Positions 1 through 5,629 of a stretch of DNA of 7,275 nt are shown here, piece by piece (position 1 is the stretch's first letter; each line of letters starts with the position of its first letter). Where the stretch lies: the NCBI GenBank assembly GCA_015767355.1, contig JADWMH010000106.1:1-7275 (forward strand), in the 5' to 3' direction. The DNA is from Gammaproteobacteria bacterium (GTDB taxonomy: Bacteria > Pseudomonadota > Gammaproteobacteria > Chromatiales > Chromatiaceae). The position numbers and the translations under genes are program-made. The notes beneath the pieces were generated by a model, which saw only the letters and a program-made list of their open reading frames with translations, was not told where the DNA came from and did no database searches.

Positions 1-390
1 TGTCTGCTGCTCTATCTCCTCTATGGTTTTTTGCTTCTCTTCGGGGGTCTCGGTGGCAAGCACGAACCACATGTTCATTGCATGCTCGCGCTGGTAATTG
101 TGGGCGACCTGGGGAAGGGCATTGACCTTTTCTGTAACAGTGTCGAATTCTTCCGGGGGAACTTTCATGGCGCAGAGTGAGAAGGCGCCGCCCATGTTTT
201 CTACATTAAACAGGGGGCCGAAGCGGGTCAGTATTCCATTATTCCGCATCTTTTCGACGCGTTCCAGCAACTCGGATTCGGTGATATTCAGCGATTTTGC
301 TGCTTCACGAAAGGGGGAGTCACAGATCGGAAAGCCGTATTGCAATGTGTTAATGATGTTGCGGTTGATCTCGTCCAGTGATTCATCCAT
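1..390 (-). CDS. nirG: NirG-like sirohaem decarboxylase subunit (AsnC/Lrp family), 3' end outside window
   Basis: Partial gene: 130 codons are present and the frame stays open to the window edge. The product belongs to the Lrp/AsnC-like sirohaem decarboxylases (NirD/G/H/L, AhbA/B), which convert sirohaem to didecarboxysirohaem in the cytoplasm during haem d1 synthesis. Residues 1-60 form the winged-helix part, ending in LTRFGPLFN. The hallmark HNYQREHAMNMWFV lies at about 98-110, with the conserved His at 103. This NYxREHxxN form fits NirD/NirG better than NirH/NirL, and since a NirD unit is already supplied by the upstream nirDL fusion, nirG is the best name. The ATG at 390-388 overlaps the nirDL stop (ATGGATGA, 8 bases). 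I see no strong Shine-Dalgarno sequence, so translation is probably coupled. nirH would be expected next, outside the window. The family is secure; the G versus D or H label is inferred. Confidence 0.82.
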   Translation of the reverse strand, partial: MDESLDEINRNIINTLQYGFPICDSPFREAAKSLNITESELLERVEKMRNNGILTRFGPLFNVENMGGAFSLCAMKVPPEEFDTVTEKVNALPQVAHNYQREHAMNMWFVLATETPEEKQKTIEEIEQQT

Positions 391-1426
391 TGCTGGCTAT
401 TTGAAAGTGGGTCTCCGGTTGAGCATAACTATAGCATGCGCCGCGCTGTTTAAACCGCCGCAGCGAGAAAAGTGTCGCCCTGGGTGTGTCGCCGAGGCCA
501 TATTGCTGCACGATCTCTTCGATGTGTTGTTCCACGCTTTGCCGCTCCTTGCCGTGGATCATGGTGAAGAGGTTGTAAGGCCAGTGGGGGAGGTGGCGTG
601 GCCGCTGGTAACAGAGGGTAATGCAATCGACCGAACTCAACTGCTCCCCAACTTCATTGACCCGTTCATCTGCGATATCCCATACCAGCATGGCGTTGGC
701 GCGATAGCCCAGTTCATGGTGCCGCACTACAACTCCCATGCGTCGTATGGCGCCTGTGGTGAGCATGATCTCGATGCGCCGCATCGCTTCCTGCTCATCG
801 ATATCCAGTTTTTGTGCAATTTCAGCATAAGGCCGTTCTACCAGCGGCAGCCCTGACTGGATCATGACAATCAGCTGTCGTTGTATGGCGTCATCAGGCT
901 GGGTGCTGTGCCTGACTGTGGTGGCGCAGGAGCGATGTTTTTTGATCAGGGGAGAGGAGGTCTCCTTCCCATGCAGGGACATATTGAAACCCAGGTCGAT
1001 ATGGTGCTCCCTGACCAACGGCAAGCGCATGACAGCAATGCCAGTCAATTTTTCGATACCCAGCAACGTCTTCTCGAGATGCTGCTGGTCTGAGGCAGTG
1101 ACGACGAACCAGAGATTGTATGCATGCTCTCTCTCGTAGTTATGATTGACTTCAGGGTAATTGTTGACGAGTTTCGCTACGGATTCAAGCTTGTCTGCAG
1201 GGATTATCATGGCGGCCAGTGTACTGACGCCGATGGTGTTGGGGCGGAATACGGGGCCGACCCTGGTGATTAAGCCCTGTTTTTTGAGTTTTTCCAACAA
1301 CTGCAGAATGTTGTCTGTATCTGTATTGTGCGCCCTGGCAATTTGTGCAAAGGGCGTGCTCTGCAGCGGGAAATCCCGCTGATAATCATTGAGCAGAGCC
1401 AGTTCCAGAGGGTTCACGATCGTCAA
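383..1426 (-). CDS. nirDL: NirDL, fused sirohaem decarboxylase (two AsnC/Lrp-like units)
   Basis: A 347-residue protein made of two tandem AsnC/Lrp-like sirohaem decarboxylase units, about twice the length of a single unit. The first half (about 1-160) is NirD-like: LLNDYQRDFPL at the N terminus, GLITRVGPVF at 51-60 and NHNYEREHAYNLWFV at 94-108 with conserved His101. The second half (about 175-347) is NirL-like: GAIRRMGVVVRHHELGY and CYQRPRHLPHWPYNLF at 272-287. The family, with NirG/H, removes two acetate carboxyls of sirohaem in the cytoplasm; conserved histidines near these motifs are known to be catalytic. The called start is TTG at 1426, overlapping the nirF stop in TTGA. A GTG at 1417 is an alternative, better spaced from the upstream GGGGC and costing three residues. 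The stop overlaps the next gene's ATG by 8 bases. NirDL fusions are known in several denitrifiers, so the fusion is not new. Confidence 0.93.
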   Translation of the reverse strand: MTIVNPLELALLNDYQRDFPLQSTPFAQIARAHNTDTDNILQLLEKLKKQGLITRVGPVFRPNTIGVSTLAAMIIPADKLESVAKLVNNYPEVNHNYEREHAYNLWFVVTASDQQHLEKTLLGIEKLTGIAVMRLPLVREHHIDLGFNMSLHGKETSSPLIKKHRSCATTVRHSTQPDDAIQRQLIVMIQSGLPLVERPYAEIAQKLDIDEQEAMRRIEIMLTTGAIRRMGVVVRHHELGYRANAMLVWDIADERVNEVGEQLSSVDCITLCYQRPRHLPHWPYNLFTMIHGKERQSVEQHIEEIVQQYGLGDTPRATLFSLRRFKQRGACYSYAQPETHFQIASNG

Positions 1427-2607
1427 AGCCCCGTTTTATGTGCGCGTGACGTAAAAAAGATGCCGCTGGGTTTTGCCGCCGGCAGGGTCGCCAGCAGCTC
1501 CAGTGTCTGTGTGTCAAAGATTTGTATTTGATCCTCGTCTCGCACTGACATCCACACGGCTTCGCCACGCGGGGTAAACTCCATGTGCAGCACGCCTTTA
1601 CCCGGTTTCAGTGTTTTGATGATTTTCAAGGTCTCGGAGTCGATGACCTGGATGGTGTCATTGTCGGGGAAGGCGAAGTTGACCCAGATTTGTCGTCCAT
1701 CCGGTCTTGCCATGACAAATACAGGCTGGCCGTGAACCTTGATGTGCGCCTGCTGTTTCCAGTCATTGCTTCCTACAACCAGCACTTCATGATGGCCCAC
1801 GGCAGGAAGAAAAGCGCGGTCTCCAGCCATCGCCCAGCCTTCCAGGTGCGGCATCTTGTAAACCGGCAGCTTTTGCTCGCCGCGTCCGTAGTGGTCCATG
1901 ATGCGCTGCACGCCTTTTTCAGGATGCCACAGATCCAGCAATGCCATGCCGTCTTCACCGAACAGGCCGGCGATATAGTGTCTTCCATCCGGTGTCACCA
2001 GCCCGTCATAGGGTTGGATGCCGATCTTTTCGAAGCGTTCTATTCTGGGTTTGGCTGGATCGCGCATCTCCACGATCCAGATCTCCCCGCTGTCATAGAG
2101 GCTGAATACAAAACGTTGTCCGGGGGCATCGACCAGCCCGACGGTCTTGGAGTTTTTCTCGCCGCTGATTTTTGTCGCAGGGATGTCCGCCACCAGGCTC
2201 AGGTCGTCCGAGGAGAAAATCTTGACTCCGCCCGGCTCATAGTTTGAAACGGCAATGAGGCTGCCATCCTGGGAAATGGCGCCGCCGATGCTGTTGCCGC
2301 CCTGCACGATGCGTTTTACCAGTTTGCCGCAGAGAATGTCGATTTTGCTCAGGCCGCCGTCGCGACCGAAGATATAGGCGTAGCGCGCATCGCGGGAGTA
2401 GACGGCGGAGGCGTGGGAGAGGTCGCCCAGATCTTCGACACGGAACAGGGTTTTTCGGGCGCTGGTATCGACGACCTGCACACTGCCGCTTGCGCGCTCG
2501 ATAATAACACCGAGGTCGCCGGTGCCGCGTACTTCACAACTCTCTTGTGCATGAACTGCCGCCGCTGAGAAAAACAGGATGACCAGTAAGCCTTGAATGG
2601 TCAACAT
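1423..2607 (-). CDS. nirF: NirF, periplasmic haem d1 biosynthesis protein
   Basis: A 394-residue protein of the NirF family, an eight-bladed beta-propeller related to the d1 domain of NirS that acts late in haem d1 synthesis (proposed dihydrohaem d1 dehydrogenase or d1 chaperone) in the periplasm. I chose the ATG at 2607. It gives a hydrophobic signal peptide with a cleavage site at about AVHA/QES, followed at once by the typical mature start RGTGDLGVIIERASGSVQVV (27-46). The C-terminal family signature GKGVLHMEFTPRGEAVW and the ending KPSGIFFTSRAHKTGL are also present. The frame stays open upstream to 2853, but that extension would run through an intergenic repeat and into the preceding gene. 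There is no lipobox: Cys24 sits in AQESC, so this looks like a soluble NirF, unlike the lipoprotein form of Pseudomonas aeruginosa. The Shine-Dalgarno sequence is poor (GTAAAG directly before ATG). A TTG at 2631 is a weaker alternative start that would add Lys to the n-region. The stop overlaps the nirDL start. Confidence 0.94.
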   Translation of the reverse strand: MLTIQGLLVILFFSAAAVHAQESCEVRGTGDLGVIIERASGSVQVVDTSARKTLFRVEDLGDLSHASAVYSRDARYAYIFGRDGGLSKIDILCGKLVKRIVQGGNSIGGAISQDGSLIAVSNYEPGGVKIFSSDDLSLVADIPATKISGEKNSKTVGLVDAPGQRFVFSLYDSGEIWIVEMRDPAKPRIERFEKIGIQPYDGLVTPDGRHYIAGLFGEDGMALLDLWHPEKGVQRIMDHYGRGEQKLPVYKMPHLEGWAMAGDRAFLPAVGHHEVLVVGSNDWKQQAHIKVHGQPVFVMARPDGRQIWVNFAFPDNDTIQVIDSETLKIIKTLKPGKGVLHMEFTPRGEAVWMSVRDEDQIQIFDTQTLELLATLPAAKPSGIFFTSRAHKTGL

Positions 2608-2637
2608 CTTTACAAATGGGGGGGATTTCAATAATGA

Positions 2638-2699
2638 CTCTTGCCAAGGCGCTAAGCCCGCCAAGAAAAACCTTTGCGATCTTGGCGTCTTTGCGAGAG
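2638..2699 (-). repeat. 62-bp palindromic intergenic repeat, copy A
   Basis: Read on the minus strand, this starts CTCTCGCAAAGACGCC and ends CTTGGCAAGAG. It is an imperfect palindrome with 28-nt arms (21 of 28 pairs by my count) around a central GTTTTT. It matches the repeat at 3454-3515 at 55 of 62 positions, with an uninterrupted identical run of 33 bases, but in the opposite orientation. Repeats of this type (CGCAAAGACGC / CTTTGCG motifs) are common between genes in many proteobacteria. It fills much of the 155-bp gap between the cupredoxin-nirC gene and nirF. It is open in the nirF frame, which makes a false N-terminal extension of NirF possible. Confidence 0.85.
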
Positions 2700-2762
2700 A
2701 AGTATGATCTTTTTTATGCCACGTGAGTCTGAAATTTGGTCTCACTAGAGAAAATAGCCTTT

Positions 2763-3404
2763 TCATTCTTGATGGCCCTCTGTTTCTGCTGTTCCCTGCT
2801 TCAGTTGCTGCGCCAGCCAATTGGCTTCCTGTTCGCTGAAAAATGGTTTCCATGGCGGCATGGGAGTTCCCGGGCGGCCATGGTTGATGGTGACAGCCAC
2901 CTGTTCTACGGTGAGCTTTTCGAGTGCGTCAGGTTTTAACGAGGGGCCGAGGCCGCCCTGCAGTGTCATGCCGTGACAGGAGCCGCAGTCGTGCTTCAGG
3001 ATATAGAGAATTTCTGCACGGCGTGACCCGGAGATTTCATCCGCAGGAGCACTCTCTTTTATACTGTCAGATTTTGCTTTGTCTTCACCTGCCTTTGTGA
3101 CATGCACCATCCCGGTCATTTTGGGATGCGGTCCGCAGCGGTAGGGGAGGTCGCCTGCCTCTTCGAAGGTTCTTTCATAGAAGTCGCCGGGAAAGAGATA
3201 GTCCGGCTCTTTCTCTCCAAGTTGCTCGAACCAGACGCTGTGGTACTGGCGCTTCTCCTTGTTCGTCCAGCGGATGGTGTCTCCGGCCTCGATGGTGATC
3301 TCGGCGGGCAGGAACTTGAATTTGAAAATTTCAACATCATGCGTAGTTGCAGCCAGTGCTGAACCGGAGATGAAAGAGAGTAATAATGGCAGAATACGAA
3401 TCAT
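2763..3404 (-). CDS. nirC: Cupredoxin fused to NirC-type monohaem cytochrome c
   Basis: A 213-residue periplasmic protein with two redox domains. Residues 1-19 are a signal peptide (cleavage near ALA/ATT). Residues 20-103 form a plastocyanin/amicyanin-like cupredoxin with type 1 copper ligands His55 (RQYHSVWF), Cys90, His93 and Met96 (CGPHPKM). A charged linker (104-125) leads to a class I cytochrome c domain with the haem motif CGSCH at 140-144 and the likely axial Met182 in GRPGTPMPPW. The cytochrome part closely resembles NirC (ILKHDCGSCHGMTLQGGLGP), which elsewhere is a stand-alone protein of about 100 residues. NirC is reported as an electron donor to NirS and/or a helper in haem d1 maturation; the copper domain suggests an electron carrier. 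The gene lies between the membrane multihaem gene and nirF. ATG 3404 is preceded only by a weak Shine-Dalgarno sequence (TGAGG about 16 nt upstream). Domain assignment is firm; the precise role is inferred. Confidence 0.9.
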   Translation of the reverse strand: MIRILPLLLSFISGSALAATTHDVEIFKFKFLPAEITIEAGDTIRWTNKEKRQYHSVWFEQLGEKEPDYLFPGDFYERTFEEAGDLPYRCGPHPKMTGMVHVTKAGEDKAKSDSIKESAPADEISGSRRAEILYILKHDCGSCHGMTLQGGLGPSLKPDALEKLTVEQVAVTINHGRPGTPMPPWKPFFSEQEANWLAQQLKQGTAETEGHQE

Positions 3405-3453
3405 AGCTAGCGAGGCTACACCTCAGACTGATAAGGAATGAAAAAAACATTTC

Positions 3454-3515
3454 CTCTCGCCAAGACGCCAAGATCGCAAAGGTTTTTCTTGGCGTTCTTT
3501 GCGGCTTTGCGAGAG
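3454..3515 (+). repeat. 62-bp palindromic intergenic repeat, copy B
   Basis: Starts CTCTCGCCAAGACGCC and ends GGCTTTGCGAGAG. The two 28-nt arms pair at 23 of 28 positions around a central GTTTTT. It is the inverted partner of the copy at 2638-2699 (55 of 62 identical). The two copies bracket the cupredoxin-nirC gene, with 754 bp between their inner ends. This copy lies 49 bp upstream of that gene's start codon, so it is probably in its 5' leader if the gene is transcribed from upstream. Confidence 0.85.
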
Positions 3516-3609
3516 CCATTTTTAAAATCTGACTCATTTGTAAACATGTTGGTCTCTTAAGGATTACTAGTAGCAATGTGAGATCAAGAGGGCTGTCTTG
3601 CCGTTATAC

Positions 3610-3690
3610 CCGTCATTCCGGCGAATGCCGGAATCCAGGAAAATTGCGATCAACAGCAGGTATGGATCCCGGCCTACGCCGGGATGACGG
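3610..3690. repeat. 81-bp double-hairpin dispersed repeat
   Basis: Terminal inverted repeats of 28 nt (3610-3637 and 3663-3690, 24 of 28 matching, beginning CCGTCAT) flank a 25-bp spacer. Each arm is itself a hairpin: ATTCCGGC-GAAT-GCCGGAAT at 3615-3634 and ATCCCGGC-CTAC-GCCGGGAT at 3666-3685, both with perfect 8-bp stems. The CGTCATTCCGGCGAATGCCGGAATCCAG type of element is a well-known, very abundant small repeat of proteobacterial genomes, resembling a MITE or REP element. It ends two bases from the TAA of the multihaem gene, so in the minus-strand transcript it forms the 3' structure of that message and could stabilise its end or weaken readthrough. No run of T follows, so it is not a classical terminator. 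Confidence 0.88.
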
Positions 3691-3692
3691 AT

Positions 3693-5552
3693 TTAGCGCT
3701 TTACTGCATTCACCTCGACTTTGTCACTGTCATTGTCAAAACCAAGCAGGTAACCCAGTGAGACGTGGTGGAAACGCGCATTGGTGTAATCGTCATGGAT
3801 GGCAAAACCGAAGTTGTAGATCTTGTCCAGCGTCATGCTGACATCACCGGGCTTGTCGGATTGCAGCTTGCGCTTCATTTCGACCACCCAGGTGTCGCCA
3901 TTCAAAGAGGCGTTGAATTCAGAGCCATGACCGCCTTCCATCACGCGGTCAGCGAGGACATAGCCATCTTCGCTCTCGCTTTTTCCTGATTTGTAGCGAA
4001 TGAGATCCATGAAGTGACCCTGATCCATTTCACTCTGGATCTCGGCATCATCTTTACGCTTGTCCCAGCCGCCGCGTTTTTTACCGCGTCTGCCCTTGAT
4101 CTCGACCTTGCTGCGGCTCTCGGTGATGTATTTGGTCACCTTTTCACCCGGATTGTGAGGCATGGTATCGAGATCATGATGACAGGTTCCCCAGCACCCG
4201 GCCTGTGCTGCGTATTTGACGTCATCAGTGGCAAACATGATGGCGAGTTTCATGGGGTTGTCCGGATCCATCTTGCCGCCGTCAACAAAGGGGGCGGGAG
4301 TATGTTCGCTGTTCTCCCACTCAAAGCGCATGTAGAGGTTCTCATCATCATGCATGGCCTGTACGGCGACTGGTATACTGCCGCGCTTGCCGGGAATCAG
4401 GGTCTCCTCAGGCTCCAGCTTCTCTCCAGTGACAATCTTCTGCCCCATCTTGTCCGCCTCCTTGTCGTGACAGGTGAAGCAGCGGTCGCCCAACTTGATA
4501 AAGGGGCGTGCTCCGCCGTGATCCTTGCCGGTCAGCATCCACTCCATCGAGGACTGGCCGGGGTAGAAGAGGGTGATTTCACGAGAGGGAGCACTGCTCC
4601 AGTCAACATCACTGCCTGCCGGGGCTGCGCTTGCAGCTGGATGTGCGGCAGCTTCAGCCGGTGCGACTTCTGTTGTTGCCGGCGCCGTTTCGGCTGGCGG
4701 GGTTTCGCTTGATGCTGCTACAGCAGGCGCCGCGGCGGCGGCACTTGCCAGGGCTGCTTTGACTGCTTTATCGACAGCCTCTTCGACGGCTTTGTCAATG
4801 CGTTTTTGGGTCTCCGCCCTGGCTCTCTTCTTCTTCTCTTTGAGCTTTGTTTTTTCTGCAGCTTCTTTATCTGCAGCTTCCTTCTCCTGCTGTTCGACCA
4901 GTTTCAGGCCATCCAGATAGAGTTGTGGTACTTCGCGTTTAAAGGCAGGGTTGGGCTCTTCCAGCTCTTCCAGCTCTTCATCCGTCAGCTGGTCACGCAC
5001 ATTCTTGTGGGCGATGCCTTTATGGCAGTCGATGCAGGTCTGGCCTGTCTCAAATGCATTCATATGCTGTTTGCGCGCCCGCGGCTTCTGAAAAGCCGGG
5101 TTCATGGATTCAAAATTATGACAGTTGCGGCATTCACGTGAATCCGTCGCTTTCATCGCCCGCCAGACATTTTTTGCCAGTTGCAGACGCTTTTGATCAA
5201 ATTTTTCAGGGGTATCGATGGTTCCCAGGATCTTGTGCAGGACTTCGTTGCTTGCCTGTATTTTACGCACCATCTTGTGGATCCAGGGTTTGGGAACGTG
5301 GCAATCGGAACAGACTGCACGTACGCCGCTGCGGTTGGAGTGGTGGATGGTGGGTAAGTACTCCTGGTAAACATTCTCCTCCATCTCATGACAGGAGATG
5401 CAGAATTCCATGGTATTGGTGGCTTCCATGGCGGTGTTGAATCCGCCCCAGAAGATGATGCCGAGAATAAAGAACAACAGGGCAGCGCCGATGGTGGCGC
5501 CTTTTGTCACCCGGCGAGAAAGCAGTCCGGGTTTTTTCATATCTGTCGCCAT
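3693..5552 (-). CDS. NapC/NirT-type multihaem quinol dehydrogenase fused to EB_dh-like haem domain
   Basis: A 619-residue membrane-anchored multihaem cytochrome c. A short cytoplasmic tail and one transmembrane helix (about 17-37) are followed by a NapC/NirT domain with four CxxCH motifs (51-55, 81-85, 141-145, 173-177). This family oxidises membrane quinol and passes electrons to periplasmic reductases. Residues 185-265 are highly charged (Glu/Lys/Ala-rich, probably coiled coil), then comes an Ala/Pro linker to about 315. The C-terminal part (about 320-610) resembles the ethylbenzene-dehydrogenase/DMSO-reductase-type haem-binding domain (EB_dh) and carries CFTCH (358-362) and a CxxxCH motif CWGTCH (453-458), giving six candidate haem sites. 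Ordinary NirT is about 200 residues, so this is a threefold longer fusion. The ATG at 5552 has a good Shine-Dalgarno sequence (AGGAGAG, 7 nt away). Its place right after nirS suggests electron supply to nitrite reductase. The N-terminal assignment is firm; the C-terminal family is recognised by pattern only. Confidence 0.88.
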   Translation of the reverse strand: MATDMKKPGLLSRRVTKGATIGAALLFFILGIIFWGGFNTAMEATNTMEFCISCHEMEENVYQEYLPTIHHSNRSGVRAVCSDCHVPKPWIHKMVRKIQASNEVLHKILGTIDTPEKFDQKRLQLAKNVWRAMKATDSRECRNCHNFESMNPAFQKPRARKQHMNAFETGQTCIDCHKGIAHKNVRDQLTDEELEELEEPNPAFKREVPQLYLDGLKLVEQQEKEAADKEAAEKTKLKEKKKRARAETQKRIDKAVEEAVDKAVKAALASAAAAAPAVAASSETPPAETAPATTEVAPAEAAAHPAASAAPAGSDVDWSSAPSREITLFYPGQSSMEWMLTGKDHGGARPFIKLGDRCFTCHDKEADKMGQKIVTGEKLEPEETLIPGKRGSIPVAVQAMHDDENLYMRFEWENSEHTPAPFVDGGKMDPDNPMKLAIMFATDDVKYAAQAGCWGTCHHDLDTMPHNPGEKVTKYITESRSKVEIKGRRGKKRGGWDKRKDDAEIQSEMDQGHFMDLIRYKSGKSESEDGYVLADRVMEGGHGSEFNASLNGDTWVVEMKRKLQSDKPGDVSMTLDKIYNFGFAIHDDYTNARFHHVSLGYLLGFDNDSDKVEVNAVKR

Positions 5553-5559
5553 CTCAATT

Positions 5560-5566
5560 CTCTCCT
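5560..5566 (-). promoter_or_regulatory. Ribosome binding site of the multihaem gene
   Basis: AGGAGAG on the minus strand, seven bases before ATG 5552. It is the clearest Shine-Dalgarno sequence in the window. It lies just past the terminator hairpin, so any transcript that reads through, or starts inside the short gap, is well translated. Confidence 0.7.
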
Positions 5567-5575
5567 GTGGTTTGG

Positions 5576-5614
5576 AAAAAAGGCGGACACAGAGTCATAG
5601 TACTGTGTCCGCCT
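5576..5614 (-). terminator. Intrinsic terminator/attenuator after nirS
   Basis: A perfect 12-bp stem (AGGCGGACACAG at 5581-5592 pairing with CTGTGTCCGCCT at 5603-5614) with a 10-nt loop. On the minus strand it is followed by a run of T (5580-5576). The stem begins 15 nt after the nirS stop and the T run ends only 23 nt before the next start codon. This has the form of a rho-independent terminator for nirS. Because the downstream genes work with NirS, partial readthrough, giving much more nirS than downstream message, is more likely than complete termination. That quantitative point is inference. Confidence 0.82.
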
Positions 5615-5629
5615 GAGCTTCTACTTCTT

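Noticed and set aside
98..856. Long plus-strand open frame opposite nirG/nirDL
   Set aside because: It lies antisense to two well-recognised sirohaem decarboxylase genes and shows no recognisable domain.
1585..2247. Plus-strand open frame of about 220 codons opposite nirF
   Set aside because: The opposite strand encodes conserved NirF; the plus-strand translation resembles no family I know.
2763..2853. NirF start at 2853 with overlap into the cupredoxin-nirC gene
   Set aside because: The family start and signal peptide lie at 2607; the extension is repeat-derived and overlaps the neighbouring gene by 91 bp.
3576..3592. Possible FNR/DNR-type box upstream of the cupredoxin-nirC gene (TTGAT half-site on the minus strand)
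   Set aside because: Only one half-site is present; the expected ATCAA partner four bases away is missing, and I find no convincing -35/-10 pair nearby.
2638..3690. CRISPR array or insertion sequence
   Set aside because: Repeats are few, differ in type and orientation, have no regular spacing, and there is no transposase or cas gene in the window.
3405..3692. Small extra gene in the gap between the multihaem and cupredoxin-nirC genes
   Set aside because: Short frames here are formed by the two repeat elements and have no ribosome binding site or recognisable product.
4014..4712. Plus-strand open frame with hydrophobic stretches
   Set aside because: It is a mirror of the Ala-rich and charged linker and haem domain of the multihaem gene; the hydrophobic look comes from reading Glu/Lys codons in antisense.
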